A stretch of DNA of 64,000 bases from Tepidibacter hydrothermalis (GCF_029542625.1 NZ_CP120733.1:2480001-2544000), one strand, 5' to 3'. Numbered from the stretch's first letter, positions 44,609 through 54,945 are shown. Translations and numbers: made by a program. Notes: generated by a model not told the origin, from the letters alone.

Positions 44609-45649
44609 TTATTTTTCACCTTTATTTAAATGCTTTCTTCTCAATTGTCCACAAGCGCCCTTAATATCGCTTCCCATTTCTCTTCTTATAGTACAATTAA
44701 TTCCAGCTTGTTTCAAGTTTTCTTTGAATTTATATACATAATTTTTATCTGGTTTTTCATAACTTCTCTCTTCAACTTTATTTATAGGTATTAAATTCAC
44801 ATGACACAGAATTCCTTTTAGCTTCTTTCCTAAAAGATTTACATCTTCTTTTCTATCATTTATTCCTTTTATAAGTGAATATTCAAATGTAATCCTTCTA
44901 TTGGTTTTTTTAATATAATACTTACAAGCTTTAATAATTTCATCTATGGTATATGATTTTGCTATTGGCATTATCTCTCTTCTAGTATTTTCATCTGCTG
45001 CATGAAGTGATATAGCTAGGTTTATAGGAATTTGCATATCAGCAAGTTCATATATCTTTGGTACTATACCACAAGTAGAAAGAGTTATATGTCTATACCC
45101 TATATTAAGACCATTTTTCTCATTTACTATTTCTAAAAATTTTTTGACATTTTCAAAATTGTCAAAAGGCTCCCCACTTCCCATCAACACAATATTTGAT
45201 ACTCTAGTTTTAATATCTTTTTGTATTTGAAGAACTTGATCTAAGATCTCCCAAGACTGTAAATTTCTTTCCAATCCATCTATTGTTGATGCACAGAAAT
45301 TACACCCCATTCTACAACCAACTTGAGTTGATATACAAACGGATACTCCGTGCTCATACTTCATCATAACACTCTCTATTATGTTGCCATCTTCAAGTGC
45401 AAACAAATATTTTATAGTTCCATCTATTTTAGATTCAAACTTTTTGTATATTTCAAGTTTTCCAAGCTTTGATTTTTCTGATAGTTTTTTTCTTAAATCC
45501 TTAGATATATTTCTCATATCATCTATAGATTCTATCTCCTTATATATCCAGCTAAAAATTTGATTTGCTCTAAATGGCTTTTCTCCTATTTCTTTCATAA
45601 ATTCCTTCATATCATTTTCAGTCAAAGACTTTAAACATATCTTGTTCAT
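44609..45649 (-). CDS. rlmN: Dual-specificity RNA methyltransferase RlmN
   Basis: 346-residue radical SAM enzyme. The cluster motif CRMGCNFC and the second catalytic cysteine in the C-terminal GACGQL are present. It methylates C2 of A2503 in 23S rRNA and A37 of some tRNAs. ATG 45649 is preferred over a GTG 9 bp earlier that sits on the GAGG ribosome site. Its start touches the stop of rsmB. Confidence 0.96.
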   Translation of the reverse strand: MNKICLKSLTENDMKEFMKEIGEKPFRANQIFSWIYKEIESIDDMRNISKDLRKKLSEKSKLGKLEIYKKFESKIDGTIKYLFALEDGNIIESVMMKYEHGVSVCISTQVGCRMGCNFCASTIDGLERNLQSWEILDQVLQIQKDIKTRVSNIVLMGSGEPFDNFENVKKFLEIVNEKNGLNIGYRHITLSTCGIVPKIYELADMQIPINLAISLHAADENTRREIMPIAKSYTIDEIIKACKYYIKKTNRRITFEYSLIKGINDRKEDVNLLGKKLKGILCHVNLIPINKVEERSYEKPDKNYVYKFKENLKQAGINCTIRREMGSDIKGACGQLRRKHLNKGEK

Positions 45650-45657
45650 TAAAATCA

Positions 45658-46989
45658 CTACCTCATCCTTCTTAATTTAGCTATAAAAAATCCATCCATA
45701 CCGTGTATATTAGGATATAGCTTTATATATCCATCTTCTTGATTTTCTAAATCAACATTTATATTTTCTATTGGTTCAAGCTTATAATCATCATTTAGTT
45801 TTAAAAATTCATTTACTATATTTATATTTTCTCTATCTTCTATTGTACATGTACTATATATTAATAATCCACCTTTTTTTACATATTTAGAACTATTTTG
45901 AAGTATTGTTTTCTGAATTTCAGGTATACCCTCTAAATCCTTTTTCTTTTTATATTTTATTTCTGGTTTTCTTCTTATTATACCAAATCCAGAGCAAGGA
46001 GCATCAACTAATACTGCATCAAATTTTTCCAAACTCTCTTGGTCATATTTCGTAGCATCAAATTTTTGAATATCTACATTATTCAGACCTAGTCTTTTTG
46101 TGTTTTCCTTTATAAGATTTAACTTATGATCAAATATATCTCTAGCCACAACTTTTCCTGTATTCTTCATCAATGTAGCTAAATGAGTAGTCTTTCCACC
46201 TGGTGCTGAACAGACATCTAATATATTATCATCTTCACTCGGGTTTATAACATGACCTATTATCATAGAGCTTATATCTTGTATTTGATAATATCCCCTT
46301 TTAAATAGTTCGTTATTTTCTATATTTTTAAGGCCCTTTACCTTTATTGCTTCTTTAACTAATTTAACTGCTTCACATTCTACACCTTGCTCCTCTAACT
46401 TTTTAATTAAATCATCTCTTGATATTTTAAGTTCATTAGTTCTTATATACAAATCAGGTTTTTCATTATTTTCTTCAACAAGTTCCTCAGTAAAGTCTTG
46501 TCCAAATTTATTTATCCAGTTTTTAATAATCCATTCTTCATAAGAATATTTTATAGATAAGTACTTTACTATATCTTCATTTTTATCAGGATATTTTATC
46601 TCTGTTTGCTTTCTAACAACATTTCTAAGTACTCCATTAACAAAACCTGATGCCTTTTTACAGTATTTTTTAGATAGATTAACACTTTCATTTACAGCTG
46701 CAAAATCCTTTGTACTATCTAAAAATAATATCTGATATATTCCCATTTGAAGAATGTTTCTAACATGTGGAGATAGTTTCTTCGCCTTTATTTTTGAAAA
46801 ACTATTTATAACATAATTTAAGAAATATTTATTTTCAGTAACTCCATATATAAGTTCTGTACAAAATCCTCTATCCATATCTTTTAAATTACTATCTCTT
46901 AAATGTTTATTCACTCCTAAGTTAGAGTATAATCCGTTATTTTCTATATCATATATAGCGTTAAGTGCTACTTCTCTACTACTCTTCAT
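45658..46989 (-). CDS. rsmB: 16S rRNA (cytosine-967-C5)-methyltransferase
   Basis: 443 residues. An N-terminal NusB-like RNA-binding domain is followed by the SAM fold (LDVCSAPGGKTTHLA), the VDAPCSGFG and YSTCTI cysteine motifs typical of m5C enzymes. It precedes rlmN with a near overlap. A GGAGAG site lies before the ATG. Confidence 0.96.
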   Translation of the reverse strand: MKSSREVALNAIYDIENNGLYSNLGVNKHLRDSNLKDMDRGFCTELIYGVTENKYFLNYVINSFSKIKAKKLSPHVRNILQMGIYQILFLDSTKDFAAVNESVNLSKKYCKKASGFVNGVLRNVVRKQTEIKYPDKNEDIVKYLSIKYSYEEWIIKNWINKFGQDFTEELVEENNEKPDLYIRTNELKISRDDLIKKLEEQGVECEAVKLVKEAIKVKGLKNIENNELFKRGYYQIQDISSMIIGHVINPSEDDNILDVCSAPGGKTTHLATLMKNTGKVVARDIFDHKLNLIKENTKRLGLNNVDIQKFDATKYDQESLEKFDAVLVDAPCSGFGIIRRKPEIKYKKKKDLEGIPEIQKTILQNSSKYVKKGGLLIYSTCTIEDRENINIVNEFLKLNDDYKLEPIENINVDLENQEDGYIKLYPNIHGMDGFFIAKLRRMR

Positions 46990-47020
46990 TTTATTCTCTC
47001 CTTTAAAATTCGTCTACTCG

Positions 47021-47090
47021 CTAACGCGGTGACTCATGTCGCCAACGATCCTTACAGGCTCCGTTGCTCAAAAATAGTTGCAAGTATAAC
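47021..47090 (+). repeat. Dispersed repeat (CATGTCGCCAACGATCC type), best copy
   Basis: CGCTAACGCGGTGACTCATG, TCGCCAACGATCCTTACAGG, CTCCGTTGCTCAAAAATAGT, TGCAAG. It is markedly more GC-rich than its surroundings and lies in the gap between rsmB and yugP. Related sequences: 29721-29774, 7150-7178 and (weak) 39485-39531. It contains GGTGAC/GTCGCC half-symmetry. No coding frame. Confidence 0.55.
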
Positions 47091-47149
47091 TTTTTCAACG
47101 AGTTATCCATAAAAACAAAAATATTATAATTTACTATAGAATAAAAAAA

Positions 47150-47181
47150 CCATATTATTTTTATTTTTAAAAATAATATGG
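47150..47181 (-). terminator. Terminator after yugP
   Basis: 14-bp stem CCATATTATTTTTA with complement, 4-nt loop, then TTTTTTTAT on the minus strand. Confidence 0.85.
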
Positions 47182-47191
47182 GATTTATTTT

Positions 47192-47884
47192 TTAGTCATC
47201 TCTACTGTTACTTAAAATTACTAATCTAATCAACTGCATTATTGCACTAGCTGCTGCTGCTACATAAGTAAGAGCTGCTGCATCCAGTACCTTCTTACTA
47301 TATTTTCTTTCTTCAGTTGTTATTAAACTATTAGTAACTAATTGATCTATAGCTCTTGATGATGCATTAAATTCAACTGGAAGTGTTACAACTTGGAACA
47401 ATACAGCACCAGAAAATAAAAGTATACCTATTTTTAATAATGGAGGTGTAACTAAAAAACCTAACATTATGAATATCCAAGACATAGATGAACTTATATT
47501 CACTATAGGAACTAAATTATTTCTAAATGTAAGTGGAAAATATTCTTCTCCATGTTGAATAGCATGACCAACCTCATGAGCTGCTACTGAAACTGAAGCT
47601 ATAGAAGTTCCATGGTACACATCATTTGAAAGTCTTAGTACCTTACTTCTAGGGTCATAGTGATCACTTAGTCTTCCTCCAGTTAACTCTATATCTACAT
47701 TTCTAAGCCCATTTTTATCTAGTATATATCTAGCTACCTGAGCTCCTGTATACCCTTTTTGACTATAAACTCTTAGGTATTTATTAAAAGTTGTTTTAAC
47801 CTTAGTTTGAGCGTAAACAGCAAGTAGCATAGCTGGAATTAATAAAATCATAGTTGGGTCAAATCCATAATAATAAGGATACAT
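47192..47884 (-). CDS. yugP: Membrane zinc metallopeptidase (YugP/DUF955-like)
   Basis: 230 residues. The HExxH site is in SVAAHEVGHAIQH (about 111-123). Four or so membrane helices and the PVEFNASSRAIDQL motif are those of the YugP family of M48-like membrane proteases. Its substrate is not known. It overlaps closely with the DUF116 gene (1 bp gap). Confidence 0.9.
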   Translation of the reverse strand: MYPYYYGFDPTMILLIPAMLLAVYAQTKVKTTFNKYLRVYSQKGYTGAQVARYILDKNGLRNVDIELTGGRLSDHYDPRSKVLRLSNDVYHGTSIASVSVAAHEVGHAIQHGEEYFPLTFRNNLVPIVNISSSMSWIFIMLGFLVTPPLLKIGILLFSGAVLFQVVTLPVEFNASSRAIDQLVTNSLITTEERKYSKKVLDAAALTYVAAAASAIMQLIRLVILSNSRDD

Positions 47885-47885
47885 A

Positions 47886-48635
47886 CTAATTACCTCCTAA
47901 TAAAAATTTAATGGCCCCTTCTACTTTTTCAACATCTATTTCTGTATTAAAACAAGGTCCATTTGGTCTTTTGTTCAATATACCTATTACAGGAAACTTA
48001 GATACATCCTGTATTCCACTGATTAAATCTCGCTCACAAGCAATAGCTATTACAGCCTTTGGTTTATTCTCTATTATTATTTTTCTAGCAAGAGTTCCAC
48101 CTGTTGCCACAAAAGCCTTTACATTATATTTTTGCTTTAATTTTACTAAATCCTCAACATTACATTGGCCACATCTTCTACAGTTTTCTATATCATTTGT
48201 AACTTTATGTTTGCAAAAGTTTTTTTGTATACAGTGAGGTGTTACAAGCATTATATCCTCAGCTTTTAAATTATAATTATTAGAGTATATATACTTATTG
48301 TTTAAAATGACATATACTCTTCTAATTTCATTTTTAGGTATACTAAACATTTTAGTAGCTACTATTACAAGAGGATACATTACATTAACTATATTCAAAT
48401 TTATTTTCATTATATTCTTATTTATTTTTCTATTTTTTAAAATAATATAAGATACTACTGATGATAGTATTATTATAGTTATTATTATCATAAGCAGTAT
48501 ATTTAATAATGTAATACTCACATTTACGAACTGTGTATCATTGCTATAAATAACAAAGTTTAGCAATTTATATACTAATGCAAAGAACAAAGCTATTACA
48601 CTCATTATATACATGAATTTTTTTTCATTATTCAT
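47886..48635 (-). CDS. DUF116 protein (membrane, cysteine-rich)
   Basis: About 249 residues. Two N-terminal membrane helices are followed by a cytoplasmic DUF116 domain with a conserved cysteine cluster (PHCIQKNFCKHKV...CRRCGQCN) and a later AIACERDL motif, suggesting an iron-sulphur or zinc site. It is frequently encoded beside fmt and def. The start at 48644 lies on the AGGTGA ribosome site and overlaps fmt, so the ATG at 48635 is slightly preferred. Function unknown. Confidence 0.85.
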   Translation of the reverse strand: MNNEKKFMYIMSVIALFFALVYKLLNFVIYSNDTQFVNVSITLLNILLMIIITIIILSSVVSYIILKNRKINKNIMKINLNIVNVMYPLVIVATKMFSIPKNEIRRVYVILNNKYIYSNNYNLKAEDIMLVTPHCIQKNFCKHKVTNDIENCRRCGQCNVEDLVKLKQKYNVKAFVATGGTLARKIIIENKPKAVIAIACERDLISGIQDVSKFPVIGILNKRPNGPCFNTEIDVEKVEGAIKFLLGGN

Positions 48636-48636
48636 A

Positions 48637-49569
48637 TCATTCACCTAGTACTAATGTTTTGTCTATTTGATTTCCTCTTATATAATCTTTGACTTGCATT
48701 CTCTTTTTACCAGGCATTTGAATTTCTTTTATAAGTAAATTAGTAGTGCCTGTTGATACTTCAATTCCATCCTCTGTTACATCTATTATGCTACCAGCAG
48801 GTTTGTCTGAAGTTGAATTAAGTACCTTTGATGACCATATTTTTATAGTATCACCATTGTACTTTGTAAATGAACTTGGCCATGGATTAGTTCCTCTTAT
48901 AAGATTGAATATGTTCTCACATTTATCATCCCATTTTATATTACCAAGGCTTTTATCCATTATAGGAGCATAGCTAGATTTTGAATCATCTTGCTTTTCT
49001 CTTTTAAGATTTCCTTCTTTTAATAATTTTAAAGTATCTCTTAAAACTTTTCCTCCAAGTGCACACATTCTATCATAAAGTTCACCTGCAGTTTCATTTT
49101 CCCCTATATCAAGCTTTGATTTTAATATCATATCTCCTGTATCAAGTCCTTCATCCATATACATAGTTGTAATACCTGTAGTTTTTTCTCCATTTATAAC
49201 AACCCAATTTATAGGAGCTGCACCTCTATACTCTGGTAGTAAAGATCCATGAACATTTATACATCCAAACTTTGGTATATCAAGTATTTCTTTTGAAAGT
49301 ATTTGTCCAAACGCAACAACTATTATAACATCTGGATTCATATCCTTTAATACTGATACAAATTCCTCAGACTTAACTTTTTTAGGTTGATACACCTCTA
49401 TTCCATGCTTTAGTGCCTCCTCTTTAACAGCAGGCATACTCATTTTTTTTCCTCTTCCTTTAGGTTTATCTGGTTGAGTTACTACTCCAACAACATCAAA
49501 CCCTTCTTCTATTAACGCTTTAAGTGATGGTACTGCAAAATCTGGTGTTCCCATAAATACTGCTTTCAT
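48637..49569 (-). CDS. fmt: Methionyl-tRNA formyltransferase
   Basis: 310 residues. It has the N-terminal MGTPDFAVPSL start, the VVAFGQILS segment, the catalytic NVHGSLLPEYRGAAPIN motif with His and Asn, and the C-terminal OB domain. It formylates initiator Met-tRNA and works with Def, encoded 17 bp upstream. Confidence 0.97.
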   Translation of the reverse strand: MKAVFMGTPDFAVPSLKALIEEGFDVVGVVTQPDKPKGRGKKMSMPAVKEEALKHGIEVYQPKKVKSEEFVSVLKDMNPDVIIVVAFGQILSKEILDIPKFGCINVHGSLLPEYRGAAPINWVVINGEKTTGITTMYMDEGLDTGDMILKSKLDIGENETAGELYDRMCALGGKVLRDTLKLLKEGNLKREKQDDSKSSYAPIMDKSLGNIKWDDKCENIFNLIRGTNPWPSSFTKYNGDTIKIWSSKVLNSTSDKPAGSIIDVTEDGIEVSTGTTNLLIKEIQMPGKKRMQVKDYIRGNQIDKTLVLGE

Positions 49570-49586
49570 CTATTTCACCTCTTTAT

Positions 49587-50039
49587 TTATCCTTGAAGTT
49601 TACCTTCTACCTTATCAGTAAATAAAATACCTTCTAAATGATCAATTTCATGACAAAACGCTCTAGCCAATAATCCTTTACCCTCTATTACAAATTGTTC
49701 TCCATTTCTATTAAAAGCTCTAACCTTTACATTATCAGGTCTAGTTACTTTTCCAAATTTACCTGGTACACTTAAGCATCCTTCATCATCAGTTTGAGTT
49801 CCAGATACCTCAAGTATTTCAGGGTTTATAAGTTCTATTACTCCATCTCCTACATCTATAACTACTACTCTTTTTAATATTCCAACTTGAGGAGCCGCAA
49901 GACCTACTCCATCTGCATGATTCATAGTTTCTACCATGTCATCAAGTAATGTTATTATCTTAGAATCTATTTTATCAACTTTTCTAGATTTTTTTCTTAA
50001 AACCGCGTCTCCATCTTCTCTTATATTTCTAAGTGCCAT
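49587..50039 (-). CDS. def: Peptide deformylase
   Basis: 150 residues with all three metal motifs: [18 protein letters not shown] and HEIDHLEG. It removes the formyl group from nascent proteins. It follows priA and precedes fmt, the classic order. Confidence 0.97.
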   Translation of the reverse strand: MALRNIREDGDAVLRKKSRKVDKIDSKIITLLDDMVETMNHADGVGLAAPQVGILKRVVVIDVGDGVIELINPEILEVSGTQTDDEGCLSVPGKFGKVTRPDNVKVRAFNRNGEQFVIEGKGLLARAFCHEIDHLEGILFTDKVEGKLQG

Positions 50040-50050
50040 TTAAATTCCTC

Positions 50051-52510
50051 CTATAATATATTCACTGGGTTTATATCTATACTTATATTTATATCCTTAT
50101 CAAATATAAATTCTCTTTTTTGTATACATATATATTTTATTATACCCTTTAACAATTTTATTTCAACATCTAAATCCTTAACAAGTATTTGCCATCTATA
50201 GTTTTGATTTATCTTCGATACAATGCATGGATTTGGTCCTAATATAAAGTCAAAAGAATTATAGTTCTTTTTTCTCAGAAGATAAACTATAGAATCATAA
50301 AGCTTTTGTATATTGTTTATAACTTTTTTTTCATTTTTACCAGATATAACTACGCTTATCATATTATCAAATGGTACGTAATTAAAAGCCTGTCTTATTT
50401 TGATTTCATCATTATAAAAGCTTTTAAAATCATGTTCTACAGCATGTTTTATTGCATAATGATCTATATCATAAGCTTGAAGTATAACCTTCCCATTTAA
50501 ATCCGCTCTTCCTGAACGACCAGCAACTTGACTTATAGTTTGAAATGCTTTTTCAGAACTTCTAAAATCAGGAATTTTAAGAGCCATATCTCCACATAAA
50601 ATTCCAACCAATGTTACATGTTCAAAATCAAGTCCCTTACCTATCATCTGAGTTCCTACTAATATATCAGCATTTCTGTTTTTAAATTCATTTAATATCT
50701 TCTCATGAGATCCTTTTTTAGATGTAGTATCTTTATCCATTCTTAAAACTCTAGCATCTTTAAAATATTTTTTTATTTCTTCTTCTATCCTTTGAGTCCC
50801 TAGGCCAAACTCTTTTATATAATTACTACCACAACTTGGACACTCGCTTAACTTTCTCTCTTCAAAGCCACAGTAATGACATTTTGCTTTATTAATACCC
50901 TTATGATAAGTCAGTGATATTTCACAATTTGAACATTTAAATGTGTAACCACATTTTCTACAAGATATAAAGCTTGCATATCCTCTTCTGTTCAGAAATA
51001 GTATAGTTTGGTTATTATTTTCGAGATTGCTTTTTATAGCTTCATATAGCCTTGAACTAAATATAGTTTTATTTCCCTTGTCTAATTCTTCTCTCATGTC
51101 TACAACTTCTATTTTAGGCATTTCTTTATTATTCGCCCTTTTTTTAAGCTCAATTAATTCATATTCTCCCATTTGGGCTTTATAATATTCTTCTATCGGT
51201 GGTGTTGCAGACCCAAATATTAATGTTGCATTTTCTATTGTTGCTATAAACTTAGCAACCTCTATAGTAGAGTATTTTGGGTTTGAATCTGACTTATAAG
51301 AGTTTTCATGGAATTCATCTATAATTATAACTCCTAGGTTGTTACAAGGAGCAAACAAGGCAGACCTTGCACCTATTATAATTTTGGCTTTACCTTCTTT
51401 GACCCTCCTATATTCATCATATTTTTCACCACTTGAAAGTTTACTATGAAAAACAGCTATTATATCTCCAAAGTTATTTTTAAACCTTGCTATAGTTTGA
51501 GGTGTTAAAGAAATTTCAGGAACTAAAACTATACTATCTAAACCTTTAATTAAGGCTTCTTTTATTGTATTTATATATACTTCAGTCTTACCGCTCCCAG
51601 TTACTCCATGAAGTAAAAACGGTATTTTATTATAATCATCAATAGAGGACTTTAATATTTTTAAAGCCTCCATTTGTTCATCATTTAAATCTATGTTTTT
51701 TTGTTTTATTATATAGTCTGATTTAGGCTTTCTATAATAATCTAGCTTCTGTATATTTATATATCCTTTTTTTTCTAATGAATTTATAGAACTTTTAGTT
51801 ATACTTAATATACTCATAACATCATTTATTTCGGCATTTTTATTATCCTTTAAAAACCTTATAATCTCTGCTTGCTTAAATGCTCTTTTTTTATTTAATG
51901 ATTCTATCAAATCATCTATATCTGATTCAACATTCAAACTTATATTTTGAATATATTTTTCATTTTTTATACTCTTATATTCCCAGTGGATATCTAATAC
52001 TCTTTTATCTTTTAATTTCTTTATAGTATTGTTTATGCTCTTCCCAAATTTAGTTACTAGCTTGTCTATCTTCATTTCATTTTTATTATTCTTTATTTCA
52101 TCTATTAAAATTTGTTCTTTTGAGCTAATACTATCATATTCACAAGATATTAATTTTACAATCTTGTAATTGGTAAGTCTAATTCCCTTAGGATATATAC
52201 AGTTTATAGCATCCATAAATGTGCATATATATTCTTCTCTCATCCACTTTACAAGTTCTACATCTCTTTTCTTGAGTATAGGGTCTTTATCCAATATATC
52301 CACAACTTCTTTTACTCTAAAATCTCCGTCTTTATTAGGTGACATATCAAATACAAATCCTTCTATGGGCTTGTTAGTTCTACCAAAGCTTATTAAAACT
52401 CTATGTCCTATTTGTACTTCATCAATTAAAAATTCAGGAATCTTATAAGTATAAAGTTCATCTGTATGACTAGAATTATTATTGACTATAATTTTTGCAT
52501 ATTTCTCCAT
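50051..52510 (-). CDS. priA: Primosomal protein N' (replication restart helicase PriA)
   Basis: 819 residues. An N-terminal 3'-OH-binding domain, Walker A GVTGSGKTEVY, the DEFH Walker B variant, and a zinc-binding insert with paired cysteines (CRKCGYTFKCSNC...CHYCG...CPSCG). It restarts collapsed forks. Length is somewhat above the Escherichia enzyme, owing to a longer winged-helix region. Confidence 0.97.
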   Translation of the reverse strand: MEKYAKIIVNNNSSHTDELYTYKIPEFLIDEVQIGHRVLISFGRTNKPIEGFVFDMSPNKDGDFRVKEVVDILDKDPILKKRDVELVKWMREEYICTFMDAINCIYPKGIRLTNYKIVKLISCEYDSISSKEQILIDEIKNNKNEMKIDKLVTKFGKSINNTIKKLKDKRVLDIHWEYKSIKNEKYIQNISLNVESDIDDLIESLNKKRAFKQAEIIRFLKDNKNAEINDVMSILSITKSSINSLEKKGYINIQKLDYYRKPKSDYIIKQKNIDLNDEQMEALKILKSSIDDYNKIPFLLHGVTGSGKTEVYINTIKEALIKGLDSIVLVPEISLTPQTIARFKNNFGDIIAVFHSKLSSGEKYDEYRRVKEGKAKIIIGARSALFAPCNNLGVIIIDEFHENSYKSDSNPKYSTIEVAKFIATIENATLIFGSATPPIEEYYKAQMGEYELIELKKRANNKEMPKIEVVDMREELDKGNKTIFSSRLYEAIKSNLENNNQTILFLNRRGYASFISCRKCGYTFKCSNCEISLTYHKGINKAKCHYCGFEERKLSECPSCGSNYIKEFGLGTQRIEEEIKKYFKDARVLRMDKDTTSKKGSHEKILNEFKNRNADILVGTQMIGKGLDFEHVTLVGILCGDMALKIPDFRSSEKAFQTISQVAGRSGRADLNGKVILQAYDIDHYAIKHAVEHDFKSFYNDEIKIRQAFNYVPFDNMISVVISGKNEKKVINNIQKLYDSIVYLLRKKNYNSFDFILGPNPCIVSKINQNYRWQILVKDLDVEIKLLKGIIKYICIQKREFIFDKDINISIDINPVNIL

Positions 52511-52530
52511 AAACTACACCCACTTTATAA

Positions 52531-52573
52531 TATAAAAGTCCAATATTATTTAAAATAATATAGGACTTTTATA
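52531..52573 (-). terminator. Hairpin terminator between coaBC and priA
   Basis: TATAAAAGTCC / GGACTTTTATA plus AT-rich inner pairs. It may separate coaBC and upstream genes from priA. Confidence 0.7.
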
Positions 52574-52579
52574 AAATAA

Positions 52580-53776
52580 CTATTTTGATAACATCTTTAC
52601 TCTATCTAATATAACATTAGACAATTCATATTTTTTCATTTTAGGATACTCTTGTATGTTTCCATTTTTATCTATTATTTTAACTATATTAGTGTCAACC
52701 CCAAAACCTGCTCCTTCTTGAGTTAAATCATTTGCCACTATAAAGTCTAGATTTTTCTTTTCTATTTTCTTCTTAGCATTTTGAATTAGATCATTTGTCT
52801 CCGCTGCAAATCCCACTAATATTTTATCTTTTTTTATTTTTCCTATTTCCTTCAATATATCTTTATTTCTATCTAATTCTATAATTAAATCATCATCAGA
52901 TTTCTTAATTTTTATATCAGATATATTCTTAGGTTTATAATCAGCAACAGCAGCCGATTTTATTATAATATCATTTTTATCTAAATTATCTACAACAGCC
53001 TCATACATTTGTTTAGCTGATTCTACCTGTATAAATTCAGACACTCCATTAGGTATATCAAGGCTTGTCTTTCCAGATATCAACGTTACATTAGCGCCTC
53101 TTTCAATAGCCTTTCTAGCTATTGAATAACCCATCTTCCCACTTGACCTATTAGTTATATATCTTACAGGATCTATATTTTCTATAGTAGGTCCAGCTGT
53201 TATCAATATATTTTTATCTGTTAAGTCTTGTTCTAATGTCAAAATACTACTAACCTGCTCAACTATTGCCTCAGGAGAAGCAAGTTTGCCTTTGCCTATA
53301 TCTCCACAAGCCAACCTTCCTGATTCAGGCTCAACAAATTTAAATCCAAGTTGGCTAAGTTTTGATATATTATTTTGAACTATTTTATTTTCATACATAT
53401 TAGTATTCATAGCAGGTGCTATCAAAACTTGAGCTTTTGTAGCCATAACAGTAGTAGATAACATATCATCTGCTATTCCATTAGATATCTTACCTATTAT
53501 ATTGGCAGTTGCAGGGGCTATTAAAAATAAATCAGCCCACTGTGCCAATGATATATGTTCAACATCCCATGTTTTTAATTCATCAAACATATCTACAACC
53601 ACAAAATTCTGGCTTAGAGATTGGAATGTCAACGGCGTTACAAATTCTGCAGCTGATTTTGTCATTATAACCTTTACATTGGCATTTAATTTCTTTAATC
53701 TACTCACAATATCACATGCTTTATATGCAGCTATTCCACCTGATACCCCAACTACTATATTCTTTGAATTCAACAT
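52580..53776 (-). CDS. coaBC: Phosphopantothenoylcysteine synthetase/decarboxylase
   Basis: 398-residue bifunctional enzyme. The N-terminal flavodoxin-like CoaC half has GGIAAYK, APAMNTNMY and ESGRLACGDIG. The C-terminal CoaB half has the ITAGPTIENIDPVRYITNRSSGKMG motif. It makes 4'-phosphopantetheine, used by CoaD (30327-30815). Confidence 0.97.
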   Translation of the reverse strand: MLNSKNIVVGVSGGIAAYKACDIVSRLKKLNANVKVIMTKSAAEFVTPLTFQSLSQNFVVVDMFDELKTWDVEHISLAQWADLFLIAPATANIIGKISNGIADDMLSTTVMATKAQVLIAPAMNTNMYENKIVQNNISKLSQLGFKFVEPESGRLACGDIGKGKLASPEAIVEQVSSILTLEQDLTDKNILITAGPTIENIDPVRYITNRSSGKMGYSIARKAIERGANVTLISGKTSLDIPNGVSEFIQVESAKQMYEAVVDNLDKNDIIIKSAAVADYKPKNISDIKIKKSDDDLIIELDRNKDILKEIGKIKKDKILVGFAAETNDLIQNAKKKIEKKNLDFIVANDLTQEGAGFGVDTNIVKIIDKNGNIQEYPKMKKYELSNVILDRVKMLSK

Positions 53777-53779
53777 TTT

Positions 53780-54034
53780 TTACTCCTCTATTTTTTGTTC
53801 TTCTACAACTTCTTCTTTTCCTTCATTTTCTATTTCTTCAGCAGTCATAGGTCTATAGTTTATTTTATCTTCATATACTTCTTGAGTTGCTATGTCAACA
53901 GGTTTTACTTCTTTTGTTTTTACTAATTCTTCTTCACCTTCGATTAAATTTCTAGCTCTCTTAGATACCGCTATTACTAAGTTGTATCTATTATCTATCT
54001 TCTTTAAAAGATCGTTTATTGATGGATATAACAT
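53780..54034 (-). CDS. rpoZ: RNA polymerase omega subunit
   Basis: 84 residues. LYPSINDLLKKIDNRYNLVIAVSKRARNLIEG is the omega signature, followed by VDIATQEVYEDKI. An unusually acidic tail of about 15 residues (EEIENEGKEEVVEEQKIEE) ends the protein. It is tightly packed between gmk and coaBC. Confidence 0.96.
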   Translation of the reverse strand: MLYPSINDLLKKIDNRYNLVIAVSKRARNLIEGEEELVKTKEVKPVDIATQEVYEDKINYRPMTAEEIENEGKEEVVEEQKIEE

Positions 54035-54035
54035 A

Positions 54036-54650
54036 TTATAATTCCTCCTTAAATTTCTTTATTATATTATTTTTGTATCTACATACTTTGTTTTTCTCTG
54101 CATTGATTATATTTTCAAGTTCACTAGTTGATTTATCAACATCTTTATTCATTATAAAATAGTGATAGTTTTCAATCTTCTCTATTTCAAATATAGCACT
54201 TCCAAATCTTTTATTAATATCTGCTTCAGTTTCTGTTCCTCTTTTTACTATTCTATTTTTCAATTCATCTAATGATGGAGGAAGTATAAAAACGAATACT
54301 CCAGTTGGATATCTATCCTTTACACTCATAGCTCCTTGTATATCTATTTCAAGTAAAACATTTTGACCTTTACTTAAAGTATCAAGTACTGCTTGCTTTG
54401 GAGTTCCATAGAAATTATCATACACTTTAGCCCACTCTAAAAACTCGTCGTTATCTATCATATTTTCAAATTTCTCTTTAGATATAAAATGATAGTTAAT
54501 TCCATCTACTTCACCTTGTCTTGGCTTCCTAGTTGTAGCAGAAACAGAAAGATGTATATCTTCATTTCTACTTAAAAGTTCTTTGCATATAGTTCCTTTT
54601 CCAGCTCCAGATGGACCTGAAACTACTATTAAAAGTCCTTCTCTATTCAT
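54036..54650 (-). CDS. gmk: Guanylate kinase
   Basis: 204 residues. P-loop GPSGAGKGTI, the GMP-binding TTRKPRQGEVDGINYHF region and a FILPPSLDEL lid segment. It phosphorylates GMP/dGMP. It starts 15 bp after remA. Confidence 0.97.
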   Translation of the reverse strand: MNREGLLIVVSGPSGAGKGTICKELLSRNEDIHLSVSATTRKPRQGEVDGINYHFISKEKFENMIDNDEFLEWAKVYDNFYGTPKQAVLDTLSKGQNVLLEIDIQGAMSVKDRYPTGVFVFILPPSLDELKNRIVKRGTETEADINKRFGSAIFEIEKIENYHYFIMNKDVDKSTSELENIINAEKNKVCRYKNNIIKKFKEEL

Positions 54651-54664
54651 TTGTATCTTCCTTC

Positions 54665-54934
54665 CTATTCTTCGTGATTATTATTATTCTCTTCTTTTAA
54701 TTCAAGTCTATGTGCCACTGTTTCTGGCTGAACAGCAGAAAGAATTATATGTTGACTATCTGTTATAACTACAGCCCTAGTTCTTCTACCATATGTAGCA
54801 TCTATAAGCATATGTTTTTCTCTTGACTCTTGGATCATTCTTTTTATAGGAGCAGATTCAGGGCTAACTATAGCTATTATTTTATTTGCTGAAACTATAT
54901 TTCCAAATCCTATATTTATAAGTTTTATTCCCAT
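54665..54934 (-). CDS. remA: Extracellular matrix regulator RemA family (DUF370)
   Basis: 89 residues; [27 protein letters not shown] and [13 protein letters not shown] are diagnostic of RemA, which in Bacillus forms a DNA-binding ring that activates matrix and osmoprotection genes. The yicC-remA-gmk-rpoZ order is conserved. Targets here are unknown. Confidence 0.94.
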   Translation of the reverse strand: MGIKLINIGFGNIVSANKIIAIVSPESAPIKRMIQESREKHMLIDATYGRRTRAVVITDSQHIILSAVQPETVAHRLELKEENNNNHEE

Positions 54935-54945
54935 TTGTATTTCTC

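Noticed and set aside
48746-48973. Plus-strand frame opposite fmt
   Set aside because: Shadow of the fmt C-terminal domain; no start signal.
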